Notes: generated by a model not told the origin, from the letters alone. DNA of 64,000 nucleotides from Kitasatospora sp. MAP12-44 (GCF_029892095.1 NZ_JARZAE010000004.1:2604001-2668000); one strand, 5' to 3'; numbered from the stretch's first letter, positions 8,267-17,570 are shown. Program-made: numbers and translations.

Positions 8267-9103
8267 TCAGGGGGTGCGGGGCATCGGCGCATGGGCCGTC
8301 CACGGGTCGGTGACCCGGGTGGAGACCCTGGTCTCCAGCGGCCAGCCGCGGTCGGCTGCGACGGCCCGCAGTTCGCCGGCCGCGCGCTCCAGCCAGGGCC
8401 ACTCGGTGGCCCAGTGCGCCGCGTCGACCAGGGCCAGCGAGGAGGCCTCGGCGGCCTCCGAGGCCGGGTGGTGGCGCAGGTCGGCGGTGACGTAGGCGTC
8501 CACGCCGGCGGCGTGGACGGCGCCGAGCATGCTGTCGCCGGAGCCGCCGCAGACCGCGACCCGGTGGATCAGCCGCTCCGGGTCGCCGGCCACCCGCACG
8601 CCGGTCGCGGTGGCCGGCAGTCCGGCCGCCACCTGGGCGGCGAAGGCGGCCAGCGTCAGCGGCTCGGGCAGCTCGCCGATCCGGCCGCCGCCGCGGCGGC
8701 CCGCCGGGTCGGTCGGGTCCGGCACGAGCGGGCCGGTGATCCGCAGGCCGACCGCCTCGGCCAGGGCGTCGGAGACACCCGGATCGGCGTGGTCGGCGTT
8801 GGTGTGGGCGACGTGCAGGGCGATCCCGGCGCGGATCAGGGTGTGCACCACGCGGCCCTTGAAGCCGGTCGCGGCGACGCTGGTGGTGCCGCGCAGATAG
8901 AGGGGGTGATGGGTGACGACCAGGTCGGCGCCCCACTCCACGGCCTCCTCGACCACCGTCGAGACAGGGTCGACGGCGAAGAGCACGCGGCTCACCTGGT
9001 CCTCGGGGTCGCCGCAGACCAGGCCGACGGCATCCCAGGACTCGGCCCACTGCGGTGGGTAACGCTCTTCGAGCACGCTGATGACGTCGGACAGTTTCGG
9101 CAC
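8267..9103 (-). CDS. NIF3/YbgI family dinuclear metal-centre protein
   Basis: A 278-residue NIF3-like protein. Signatures are the N-terminal LSDVISVLEERYPPQWAESWD, the metal-site motifs VVTHHPL and VAHTNAD, GGSGDSM and VTADLRHHPA, and the C-terminal DAAHWATEWPWL. The conserved His and Asp residues bind two metal ions in a toroidal hexamer. Members are listed as GTP cyclohydrolase I type 2 homologs, but the true substrate is unknown. The GTG start has no Shine-Dalgarno. A TAGTCT hexamer 6 nt upstream suggests leaderless transcription. The gene heads the minus-strand group of three. Confidence 0.9.
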   Translation of the reverse strand: MPKLSDVISVLEERYPPQWAESWDAVGLVCGDPEDQVSRVLFAVDPVSTVVEEAVEWGADLVVTHHPLYLRGTTSVAATGFKGRVVHTLIRAGIALHVAHTNADHADPGVSDALAEAVGLRITGPLVPDPTDPAGRRGGGRIGELPEPLTLAAFAAQVAAGLPATATGVRVAGDPERLIHRVAVCGGSGDSMLGAVHAAGVDAYVTADLRHHPASEAAEASSLALVDAAHWATEWPWLERAAGELRAVAADRGWPLETRVSTRVTDPWTAHAPMPRTP

Positions 9104-9462
9104 CCGTTGAGACTACCGCGCGCAGCCACCCGGCCGGGGCGGCGGCCCGCGCCGAGGACCTGGGGCCGCACACCGCACAGCTGCCCGTCAACCGGCGGGC
9201 CGACGCGCTGCCGGGCAGGGCACGCGGGTCGCCGCCCCGCCCCGGCGGTGGCCGCAAGCCAGAGCGGGGCAGGGGCGGCGAAGCAGAACCGGAGCTGGAT
9301 CACCCGTACGAGTGAAGTGACCGCGTAGGCGTTGAGCCACCCCGGCACGGAAAGTAACTTCACTGATGCGAACGGGAGTTGCCCTCGGGATTTGCGGGGC
9401 GCTCCGCCGCACGTGGCCGGGCTGATCCCGCCACGGCCGTCGACCGGTTCCGGGGCAGCCGC
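9104..9462. other. Gene-free upstream region of the pseudokinase/peptidase/peptide locus
   Basis: This 359-bp stretch lies between the NIF3-like gene and the kinase-like gene, which diverge. An inverted repeat with arms AGTGAAGT (9311-9318) and ACTTCACT (9357-9364) flanks a 38-bp spacer and could be a regulator site. The remaining sequence has only shadow frames. Promoters for both directions are expected here. Confidence 0.4.
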
Positions 9463-11293
9463 ATGACACATAGGGGTGTGAAGCAGATGGGGGGCGGTCA
9501 CACCGCTGCGGCCGGCCGGGGGGCCGGAACCGGTCGACAGGACGCCGACAGGCGGCGCCGACGCCCGCTGGGCCGACCCCGTCGAGGGGAGGGGGTCGGC
9601 CGGCACCGGCGGTGACGGGGGCCTGATCGGTGGCCGGTACGCGCTGACCGCGGTGCTGCGCCAGGACGACCTCGGTGGCGTGTTCCTCGCCGTCGACACC
9701 CGCACCGGCGAGGACGTCGTGGTCAAGCAGGCCAGGACGCCGCGCGGCTCGGGCGCCGACCCGAGGTCGGCGCTGCGCGAGGAGGCCCGACTGCTGGCGC
9801 AGCTGGATTCCCGGGGGATCGCCCCGCAGCCTCTGCGGCTGATCGAGCAGGGCGACTCGCTGCTGCTCGTCCAGGAGTGCGTCCCCGGTCAGGCGCTGGA
9901 CAGCTGGGTCGCCGCCCGGCTCGCGGGGGACGGCACGCCGCAGGTGCCGTGGGCGGCGGCGCGGCCGCTGGCGCTGGCGCTGGTGGACCTGGTCGAGCAG
10001 GCGCACGCGGCCGGGGTGCTGCTGTGCGGCCTGGCGCCCGGCGCCGTGGTGGTCGCGCCGGACGGGCTGCCACGCCTGCAGGACCTCGCCGCGGCCTGCT
10101 CGACGGACACCGGCGGCGCCGACCCGGGCGGGCGGGCCGCCGACAGCCAGGCCGCCCGGGCCGCCATGGCCGCCGACCGCTACGCGCTGGGCGGCCTGCT
10201 CCTGCTGCTCGCCACCGGGCACGACCCGCTGCTCGCGCAGCAGCCACCGCAGGCCCGACCCGTCCCGGAGCAGCCGCGTCCGGCCAGATCGACCGGGCCG
10301 GGCCTCGGCCGCTGGCTGGCCCTGGCCACCCGCGACGGGCTGACCGCCCGCCGGCTCGCGCCCGCCGTGCTGGGCCTGCGCGCCGAGGACCCGGCGCGCC
10401 GCTGGCAGCTGCCCGAGGTGCGCGAGGCGCTCGGCGCCACCCCCGAGCCGTCGGCGCCGCCGGAGGTGACCACGCAGCCGCTGGAGCGCGCCGTCCGCGA
10501 CGGACTGCGCCACCTCGCCGAGACCGTCACCCCGCACCGGCCCGACCGGCTCTGGCCGGCCGTCCCCACCGGGCGGTCCCACGACCCGTGCACCGAGCAG
10601 CGCGAGGCGGCCGACCTGCTCAGCGTGCTGGCCCGGGCCTCGGCCACCACCGGCCTGCCGCCCGAGGTGCGCGAACGCGCCGCCCGGACGGCCGCCACCG
10701 CGGCCGCCTGGATCGAACGGCGCTGCGCGGCCGGCCCGGCGCCGCGCCCCGACCCGCACCACGCCCGCTCCGCACCCGTCCGGGCGCTGCTCGACGCCGC
10801 CGACGCGCTGGGCGACCCCGCGCTGAGCGCCCGCGCCCAGCGGCTGGCCGAGCACGAGCCGTGGTGCCGGCCCCACCCGAGCGCCTGCCGGGGCGCGGCG
10901 GGAGCCGGCCGCCGCCAGCTGCGGCGCTGGCAGCGCACCGGCGAGCAGCGGGCGCTCGACCTCGCCGTCGCGGCCGGCCGGGCCGTGCCGGTGGACCGCC
11001 ACGGCGGCGTCACCCGCGGCTGCCACGGGCCGGCCGGCGACGGCGCGTTCCTGCTCGACCTGGCCGAGGCCACCGGGGACGACGCCTTCCACCGCGCGGC
11101 CCTGGAGTCGGCCTTTCTGCTGGTCGCCCACTCCACGCTGCGCGACGGCCTGCTGGTGCTGCCCGAGGAGACCGGCACCGGCTGCCCGGCCGCGTACGGG
11201 ACGGGCGTGGCCGGCGCGCTGGCCCTGCTGCTCCGGCTGCGCTACGGCGGGGAGTTGCTGCGCTTCGACCTCCCCCGGGCAGCCGTCCGGTGA
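9463..11293 (+). pseudogene. Pseudokinase/LanC-like RiPP-type enzyme, frame interrupted in a G6 run
   Basis: The likely start is ATG 9463 (MTHRGVKQMG). The kinase-like frame, however, is continuous only downstream of a six-G run at 9489-9494, and losing one G would join them. Taken alone, the downstream frame has no ATG, GTG or TTG start before GTG 9653, which would cut off the first kinase strand (GGRYALTAVL). The kinase lobe keeps the ATP lysine (9725-9727, VVVKQ), but its catalytic loop reads LLCGLAPGAVVV, so the HRD aspartate and the following Asn are lost. The C-terminal half is LanC-like with probable zinc ligands in ACRG (Cys 10886) and CHG (11021-11026). The lyase domain of LanKC enzymes is absent. 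The stop overlaps the protease start (GTGA). It may be a sequencing error, programmed slippage or a true pseudogene. Confidence 0.7.
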
Positions 11294-13257
11294 CCGCCGC
11301 CGTACGCGCCGCGGCGACCCGCTCGCTGCGCCGGCTGAACTTCACCTTCGCGGCCGACGGCTCGCACGCCGCCTGCCTGGCCGCCGGGGCCGACGGCGGC
11401 TGGTACGTCGAAAGCTGGCGGCTGGACGGCGCCGCGCCTGCCTGGCCGACCGCCCTGCGGCTGCCCGCCGGGCGGGTGGAGAACCTGCGGTCGCAGCTGA
11501 TCTCGCTGCCGGACGGCCGGGTGCTGGTCGCCAGACCCGAGGGCAACCGGCACGAACTGGTGCTGCTCTCCCCCGCCCCGGAAGCCCCCGCCGCGCTCGA
11601 AGTGCCGCTCGGCGCCCTGCGCCTGCCCGGGCTGCGCCTGCTGCCGCCACCGGCCGGCGGCAGCTGCGTACTCGCCCTGAGCACCGACCACGGATCCGAC
11701 GGCCGACCGCTGACCACCGGGTGGCTGATCGACGCGCACGGCGATCCGCCGCGCCAGGTCGCCGAGCTCCCCGGCCTGCATGGCGGCGGCGTCTGGCTGG
11801 ACCGCACCGGTCGCCTGCTGGCGCTGGACCGGGTGCACGCGGGAGCCGTCAAGAGCGTCCGGCTCGACCTCGAACTCGGCACCACAACACCGCTGTTGGA
11901 GATCGGCGAGAGCAGCAACGACCGGCTCGTGCTGTTCGACCCGGACACCGGTTTCCTGATGCTGCGCAGCGATGCCCCGGGCGGCGACCGGCTCGGCTGG
12001 GGTGTGCTGGGCGGTCCGGAGCCGGTGCGCTTCCCGGACTGCCTGCACCTGCCGGGGCTCTTCCTGCGCCCGGTGGCGCTGGAGCCGGGGGCCGCCACGC
12101 CCGAGCGCAGCCGGGTGGCCGTCCAGATCGACCGCGGCGCCGCCTGCGAACTCGCCCTCTGGCGACCCGCCGACGGCCGGCTCGCCACGCTGCCGGTGCC
12201 GCCCGGGCGGCTGGGCGCGGTGGGCCACTGGTCGGCGGCCGGGCTGCGGATGCCGTACTCCGCGCCGGACCGCCCGGCCGCCCTCGCCACCCTGGAGGTG
12301 GACGCCCTGCTCGCCGAGGCCGCCACCCCGCCGGCCGGCATCCCGCTGCCGCTGCGACTGGCCCCGCTCGGCGCACCCCGCAGCGCGCCCGGGCCCCGAC
12401 CGACCCCACCGACCCCGCCGCCACCCGGCTGGCGGCTGGACGGCAGCGCCGCCCCGGCCGACGGCGGCCGCTGGCACCCGGCGCAGAGCGTGCGGCTGCC
12501 CGGTCCGGCCGGACCGATCGAGGCCGTCCGCTACGGCGGCGAGGCCTGGCTGAGCAGCCCGCACCTGGTGCTCGCGCTGCACGGCGGCCCGGCCGACGCC
12601 TGGCTGCTCGAGTTCGACCCGGTCCTGCAGCGGATGGCCGCCGCGGGCCTGGCGGTGCTCGCCCCCAACCAGCGCGGCAGCACCGGCTACGGCCTGCCGC
12701 ACGCGATGGCCGTGCACGGCGCCTGGGGCGGCCCGGACCTGGAGGACGTGCTGACCCTGCTGGAGGGGCTGGCCGGCCAGCGGGCCGCACTCGGCCTGGA
12801 GGCCCCGGCGCTCTTCGGGGTCAGCTACGGCGCGTTCCTGGCCCTGCTGACCGCCGCCCACGCGCCCGCCGGGCGGATCTCGCGCTGCGCGGTGGTGGCC
12901 CCCTTCCTCTCCGGGGCGCGGCTGCTGGCCGAGGCCACGGCGCCGGTCCGGGCGCTGACCGCCCGGCTGGGCGGCGCCGAACCGATCGTCGACGCGCGCG
13001 GCCCGCGCGACGTGCTCCGGCTCGCGCACCGGTTGACCGCGCCGCTGCTGATCGTCCACGGCGACCGGGACGAGGTCGTACCGGTGGGCCAGTCCCGGGC
13101 GCTGCGGCTCGAACTGCTGCGCCTGGGCCGCGGCGAGGGCACCGACTTCCGTTACGTGGAGGCGGCCGGCGCCGGACACGAGGTGCTCGCCGAGGAGGGC
13201 GCGCCGGTGCTGCACGAGCTGCTGGCCGGCTTCCTGCGCACCGGCCGACCCTGCTGA
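11290..13257 (+). CDS. Prolyl oligopeptidase family (S9) serine peptidase, probable leader peptidase
   Basis: A 655-residue S9-family enzyme. Residues 1-about 400 look like a beta-propeller gate with repeated short strands, followed by a Pro-rich hinge (about 365-380) and an alpha/beta hydrolase domain. The catalytic triad is S512 in GVSYGAF, D594 in HGDRDEVVP and H630 in AGAGHEVL. Such enzymes cut short peptides, often after proline. FlaP-type relatives remove leaders in class III lanthipeptide pathways. The GTG start overlaps the stop of the pseudokinase/LanC gene, and the repeat peptide gene follows 171 bp later, so it is the likely processing protease. It has no signal peptide and is presumably cytoplasmic. 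Confidence 0.88.
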   Translation: MTAAVRAAATRSLRRLNFTFAADGSHAACLAAGADGGWYVESWRLDGAAPAWPTALRLPAGRVENLRSQLISLPDGRVLVARPEGNRHELVLLSPAPEAPAALEVPLGALRLPGLRLLPPPAGGSCVLALSTDHGSDGRPLTTGWLIDAHGDPPRQVAELPGLHGGGVWLDRTGRLLALDRVHAGAVKSVRLDLELGTTTPLLEIGESSNDRLVLFDPDTGFLMLRSDAPGGDRLGWGVLGGPEPVRFPDCLHLPGLFLRPVALEPGAATPERSRVAVQIDRGAACELALWRPADGRLATLPVPPGRLGAVGHWSAAGLRMPYSAPDRPAALATLEVDALLAEAATPPAGIPLPLRLAPLGAPRSAPGPRPTPPTPPPPGWRLDGSAAPADGGRWHPAQSVRLPGPAGPIEAVRYGGEAWLSSPHLVLALHGGPADAWLLEFDPVLQRMAAAGLAVLAPNQRGSTGYGLPHAMAVHGAWGGPDLEDVLTLLEGLAGQRAALGLEAPALFGVSYGAFLALLTAAHAPAGRISRCAVVAPFLSGARLLAEATAPVRALTARLGGAEPIVDARGPRDVLRLAHRLTAPLLIVHGDRDEVVPVGQSRALRLELLRLGRGEGTDFRYVEAAGAGHEVLAEEGAPVLHELLAGFLRTGRPC

Positions 13258-13306
13258 CGGCAGGCCGCCGGACCCCCTCGATGATCCCGGTGTCGGTCCC
13301 GGCGGT

Positions 13307-13312
13307 TAAGGT
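13307..13312 (+). promoter_or_regulatory. Possible -10 element upstream of the repeat-peptide gene
   Basis: TAAGGT fits the TAnnnT -10 pattern and stands out as an AT-rich patch in the gap between the S9 peptidase and the peptide gene. It would give the peptide its own transcript with a leader of about 110 nt. No convincing -35 was seen. Confidence 0.3.
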
Positions 13313-13428
13313 GACGGACGGAAATGGGACGTGAGAGTCCCGGCGTGGCGTGGGGTACCGCGGCGCTCCGGGGGAACACTTCCCGCGGCACGACAGACCC
13401 GCACCCTCGCACGGAGAAGACGATTCAG

Positions 13429-13581
13429 ATGTCCGAAACCCTCACCGACACCACCGAGCACGGCGCCGACGAGGCCACCTCCGAGGACCAGATGCACGGC
13501 CGCCACCGCGGCGTCACCGCCGCCGACGACACCCCCGAGGCCGACCCGCACGGTCGCCACCGGGGCGTCACCGCCGCCTGA
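13429..13581 (+). CDS. Putative RiPP precursor peptide with two HGRHRGVTAA repeats
   Basis: A 50-residue peptide. Residues 1-22 form an acidic Thr-rich leader-like part (MSETLTDTTEHGADEATSED). HGRHRGVTAA occurs twice, at 23-32 and 41-50, joined by DDTPEADP. The DNA repeats (13495-13524 and 13549-13578) are 28/30 identical, with both changes silent, so the peptide sequence is being conserved. There is no Cys and there are no Ser residues outside the leader, which excludes lanthionine. Modifiable residues are Thr, His and Arg. Cleavage after Pro40 by the neighbouring S9 peptidase would release the decapeptide HGRHRGVTAA. A GGAG precedes the ATG by about 12 nt. I do not recognise the family. Confidence 0.72.
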   Translation: MSETLTDTTEHGADEATSEDQMHGRHRGVTAADDTPEADPHGRHRGVTAA

Positions 13582-13601
13582 TCAGGCTCTCGGCACGTTT
13601 T

Positions 13602-13630
13602 GGGGCCCGGCGCGATGCGCGCCGGGCCCC
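13602..13630. terminator. Strong terminator between peptide gene and alcohol dehydrogenase
   Basis: A perfect 13-bp stem (arms 13602-13614 and 13618-13630, GGGGCCCGGCGCG and its complement) with a 3-nt ATG loop lies 20 bp after the peptide stop. It also lies just past the stop of the convergent alcohol dehydrogenase. There are T/A tracts on both sides (CGTTTT to the left, CCGTTTCC to the right), so it probably works in both directions. Confidence 0.8.
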
Positions 13631-13638
13631 ACCGTTTC

Positions 13639-14715
13639 CTACAGCGTGATCACGGTCCGCAGGGCCTCGCCGCTGCGCATCTGGGCCAGCGCCGTGTTCA
13701 CCTCAGCCAGCTCGACCCGGTGCGTGATCATGCCCGCCAGATCGAGCCGCCCGCTGCGCCACAGCTCGATCGCCAGCTCGATCGTCCGGGCCACCTCGCC
13801 GCCGCCGTACATCGAGGGCAGCAGCCGCTTCTCGTTGAAGAACAGCTCGGCCATGCTGAACTGCGCCAGGTCGTCCCGGGCGCCCGCGCCGATCACCACC
13901 ACCGCGCCGCCGCGCCGCGCCGCGTCGTAGGCCGCGCGCACGGTGGCGCCGCGGCCCACCGCCTCGAAGACGTAGTCGTAGCCGCCGGACGGCAGGCTCC
14001 GGGCCGCGCCCTTCAGCTCCTCGGGGGCGATCGCGTCGGTGGCGCCCAGGCCGAGCGCCCGCTCGCGCCGCGAGGCGACCGGGTCGACCACGGTGATCCG
14101 GGCCGCGCCGCAGACCCGGGCGCCCTGGACGGCGGCGACGCCCACCCCGCCCGCGCCGATCACCGCGACCGAGGCGCCCGGCTCGACCCGCGCGGTGTTG
14201 ACGGCCGCGCCGAGCCCGGTGGTGGCCCCGCAGCCGACCAGCGCGGCCAGCTCGTACGGCATGTCGTCGGGCACCTTGATGACGCTCTCGGCCGCGACCA
14301 CCACCTCCTCGGCGAAGGTGCCGGTGCTGTAGAAGCCGAAGGCGTCGGTCTCGGAGCCGATCCGGAAGCTCGGCTCGCGCAGCCGGCCGAGGCTGTCCAC
14401 GCACAGGTGGCCCTGCCCGCGCCGGCAGTGCGGGCAGTGGCCGCAGGGCGCCATCCAGCACAGGACCACCCGGTCGCCCACCGCCACGCCGCGCACGCCT
14501 TCGCCGACGGCCAGCACGTCGCCCGCGCCCTCGTGCCCGGGGACGAACGGCGCGGGTTGCGGCAGCACGCCGCTCATCGCCGAGAGGTCCGAGTGGCAGA
14601 GGCTGGCCGCGCGCAGCCGGACCCTGATCCGGCCGGGCCCGAAGCCGACCGCCTCGACGTCCTCGCGGACCTCAAGATCGTCGTCTCCGATCGTGTGCAG
14701 AACCGCTGCGCGCAT
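13639..14715 (-). CDS. Zinc-dependent (class III-like) alcohol dehydrogenase
   Basis: A 358-residue medium-chain dehydrogenase. The catalytic zinc ligands are C40 (SLCHSDL), H61/E62 (PGHEGAGDV) and the Cys of LVGCGATTG. The structural zinc ligands are C91, C94, C97 and C105. The Rossmann motif GAGGVGVAAVQGA binds NAD(P). The sequence resembles the Zn-ADH group used in actinobacterial steroid and aldehyde metabolism. A perfect KstR-type operator lies 30 bp upstream, so derepression by steroid or acyl-CoA intermediates is inferred. It has its own promoter and ends at the terminator shared with the RiPP-like peptide gene. Confidence 0.9.
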   Translation of the reverse strand: MRAAVLHTIGDDDLEVREDVEAVGFGPGRIRVRLRAASLCHSDLSAMSGVLPQPAPFVPGHEGAGDVLAVGEGVRGVAVGDRVVLCWMAPCGHCPHCRRGQGHLCVDSLGRLREPSFRIGSETDAFGFYSTGTFAEEVVVAAESVIKVPDDMPYELAALVGCGATTGLGAAVNTARVEPGASVAVIGAGGVGVAAVQGARVCGAARITVVDPVASRRERALGLGATDAIAPEELKGAARSLPSGGYDYVFEAVGRGATVRAAYDAARRGGAVVVIGAGARDDLAQFSMAELFFNEKRLLPSMYGGGEVARTIELAIELWRSGRLDLAGMITHRVELAEVNTALAQMRSGEALRTVITL

Positions 14716-14744
14716 GCTGGCCCTCCCGGTCGCCGCCGGCCAAA

Positions 14745-14762
14745 GGTAGAACCTGTTCTACC
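14745..14762. promoter_or_regulatory. KstR-type operator palindrome
   Basis: GGTAGAAC-CT-GTTCTACC is an 8-bp perfect inverted repeat. Its core TAGAACCTGTTCTA fits the KstR consensus TnnAACnnGTTnnA exactly. It is placed 30 bp before the alcohol dehydrogenase start, where a repressor would block transcription. A KstR-like TetR gene lies at 22305-22910 in the same window, and I infer that it is the ligand-responsive repressor. Confidence 0.72.
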
Positions 14763-14850
14763 AGGCGGAATTCTCCTGTATACCGCATCATCCGGCGCCC
14801 GGAAAGACCGCCTACCGGCCGGTAACCGGCTCGGACGGACGATCGAGTAG

Positions 14851-15561
<711 letters not shown>

Positions 15562-15681
15562 ACCGCTGATCCCCGCGCCGCCCGGGAGCCGCCGCCGTCC
15601 AGGCCCGATCGGCCGGTACGGTGTCGGTCCAGGGCGGCGAGCAGCACGCCGCAGGCGAGGCACGAAGGCGGGGGCCACACC

Positions 15682-16698
15682 ATGACGGACCAGAGCGAGC
15701 CGACACCGGCGGTCTGGGACCCGACCGCGCGCGACGGCGCCGGCGGCTGGGTACGGCGTCCGGCCGCCGCGCCGACGACGCCCGCGGAGCCCGCAACGTC
15801 CACGCCGTCCGCAGCACCCGCAGCGCCCGCAGCGTCCGCCACGCCCGCGCGGCCCGCGACACCGCCCCCGGCCGCACCGCCGACCGCGCCGCCCGCCGCG
15901 CCGCCCGCAGCCCAGGGCTTCCCGCCGCCGCCCGCCCTGCCCCCGCAGCAGCCGGACGCCCGCGCCAAGCGCTCCCCGCTGCTGCTCGCCGTCGGCGTGC
16001 TCCTGCTGCTCGCCGTCGGCGGTGGCGCCGTGCTGGCGCTGCAGGCCGCCGACGGCAGCGGCCATCCGCAGGCCCAGCCGGCCCCGCCGACCAGCGCCCC
16101 CGCCCAGCCGCCGACCGCCACCCCCAGCGGCTCAGCCGCCCCGAGCAGCAGCCCCAGCAGTAGTCCCAGCAGCAGCCCCAGCAGCAGCCCCAGCGCCACC
16201 CCGATCGGCGGCCCGAGCGCGGGCGCCACCCCCGGGCCGAACGCCAAGGCCCAGGCCCAGGCGCTGGACAAGCTGCTGACCGGCTACCAGGCGGCAAAGA
16301 TCGGCAGCGAGGTGGCGATCGTCTCCAGCTGCCCGGACAAGGCCACCGTCGACGCCGCGGCGCAGGTGTTCACCGCCGACGCCGCCCAGCGCGCCACGCT
16401 GCTCACCGGCCTCGCCAAGCTCAGCTTCAGCGACCTGCCCGGCGGCGCCGACGCCGCGCAGACCCTGCAGACCGCCTGGCAGCAGTCCGAAGCCCTCGAC
16501 CAGTCCTACGGCGCGTGGGCCCGGGCGATCAGCGCCACGGGCTGCAGCGGCGCCCACAGCGCCCCCAGCACACCCGACAAGCAGAACGCCGACAACCTCT
16601 ACCCGCTGGCGACGCAGTCCCTGCAGAGCTTCGTCAGCACCTGGAACGAGCTGACGGCGTCATACGGCCTGGACCCCCTCCACGCGGACGGACTCTGA
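15682..16698 (+). CDS. Proline/alanine-rich single-pass membrane protein
   Basis: A 338-residue protein. Residues 1-92 are a Pro/Ala/Thr-rich cytoplasmic segment. Residues about 93-115 (SPLLLAVGVLLLLAVGGGAVLAL) form one transmembrane helix. The exposed part begins with a Pro/Ser stalk containing SSSP repeated five times, followed by a mostly helical domain (about 185-338) with two Cys residues (SSCPDK, ATGCSG) that may form a disulfide. I do not recognise the domain. It lies 8 bp before a cell-wall amidase lipoprotein and may share its transcript, which suggests an envelope role. Confidence 0.75.
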   Translation: MTDQSEPTPAVWDPTARDGAGGWVRRPAAAPTTPAEPATSTPSAAPAAPAASATPARPATPPPAAPPTAPPAAPPAAQGFPPPPALPPQQPDARAKRSPLLLAVGVLLLLAVGGGAVLALQAADGSGHPQAQPAPPTSAPAQPPTATPSGSAAPSSSPSSSPSSSPSSSPSATPIGGPSAGATPGPNAKAQAQALDKLLTGYQAAKIGSEVAIVSSCPDKATVDAAAQVFTADAAQRATLLTGLAKLSFSDLPGGADAAQTLQTAWQQSEALDQSYGAWARAISATGCSGAHSAPSTPDKQNADNLYPLATQSLQSFVSTWNELTASYGLDPLHADGL

Positions 16699-16706
16699 AC
16701 AGCGCT

Positions 16707-17570
16707 ATGAACCGCTCCACTCCTCGCTCCCCGTACCTGCGGCTGCTGGCGGCCGCGCCGCTGCTGCTCACCGGCCTGCTCGGCTGTGGCACCGCCACCG
16801 GCGCCCCGGCCGCCGCTCCCCCGCAGCGGTCCGCCGTCCCGAGCGCCGGCTCCAGCTCCAGCGCCGCGCCCGCACCGGGGGCCAAGTCGCTGGCCGGCCG
16901 CACGATTGTCATCGACCCCGGCCACAACCCCGGCAACTTCCAGCACGCCGCCGAGATCAACCAGCAGGTGGACGTCGGCAACGGTCACAAGGAGTGCGAC
17001 ACCACCGGGACCGAGACCTACGCCGGCTACACCGAGGCGGCCTTCACCCTGGACGTCTCGCACCGGGTGCGCGATCTGCTCAAGGGGCTCGGCGCGACCG
17101 TGGTGCTGACCCAGGACGGCGACACGCCGTGGGGCCCGTGCGTCACCCAGCGCGCCGCGATCGGCAACGCCGCGCACGCGGACGCCGCCCTCTCGATCCA
17201 CGGCGACGGCGGACCGGACTCGGGCAGCGGCTTCCACGTGATCATGCCCGCCGAGGTCAAGGCGGGGGCGGCCGACACCACCCCGATCGTCGCGCCCTCG
17301 CACCGGTTCGGGCTGCTGCTGCGCGACACGTTCCAGGCCCAGACCGGGGAGCCGTACGCGGACTACACCGCCCAGCAGGGCCTGGACACCCGCAGTGATC
17401 TCGGCGGGCTCAACCTCTCCACGGTGCCGAAGGTCTTCATCGAGTGCGGCAATATGCGCAACGCCGGCGACGCCCAGCGGATGACGGATCCCCAGTGGCG
17501 CCAGAAGGCCGCGCAGGGCATCGCCGACGGGTTCCTGGCCTACCTGACCGGCGTCCCGAGCGGGTCCTGA
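16707..17570 (+). CDS. N-acetylmuramoyl-L-alanine amidase lipoprotein (Amidase_3)
   Basis: A 287-residue enzyme. A lipoprotein signal ends at the lipobox LLGC (C27), followed by a Ser/Pro linker to about residue 62. The Amidase_3 domain then starts at GRTIVIDPGHNPGN. Zinc ligands are H73, the Glu in YTEAAFTLD and the His in LSIHGDGG. The C-terminal catalytic Glu is in KVFIECGNMRN. It cleaves the bond between muramic acid and the stem peptide of peptidoglycan outside the membrane. The ATG is 8 bp after the preceding envelope protein, suggesting co-transcription. Confidence 0.92.
   Translation: MNRSTPRSPYLRLLAAAPLLLTGLLGCGTATGAPAAAPPQRSAVPSAGSSSSAAPAPGAKSLAGRTIVIDPGHNPGNFQHAAEINQQVDVGNGHKECDTTGTETYAGYTEAAFTLDVSHRVRDLLKGLGATVVLTQDGDTPWGPCVTQRAAIGNAAHADAALSIHGDGGPDSGSGFHVIMPAEVKAGAADTTPIVAPSHRFGLLLRDTFQAQTGEPYADYTAQQGLDTRSDLGGLNLSTVPKVFIECGNMRNAGDAQRMTDPQWRQKAAQGIADGFLAYLTGVPSGS

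Noticed and set aside
9463-9615. Short frame MTHRGVKQMGGGHTAAAGRG as a separate gene
   Set aside because: The Arg-rich remainder looks out of frame and joins the kinase frame after loss of one G, so it is better read as the displaced start of that gene.
9877-13257. A 1,126-residue frame overlapping the pseudokinase and S9 genes
   Set aside because: Its first 480 residues are an Arg/Pro/Gly-rich shadow of the kinase gene; only the part from 11290 is real.
13429-13581. Class III lanthipeptide precursor
   Set aside because: No Cys anywhere and no Ser in the core, so lanthionine or labionin cannot form; kept as a RiPP candidate of other type.
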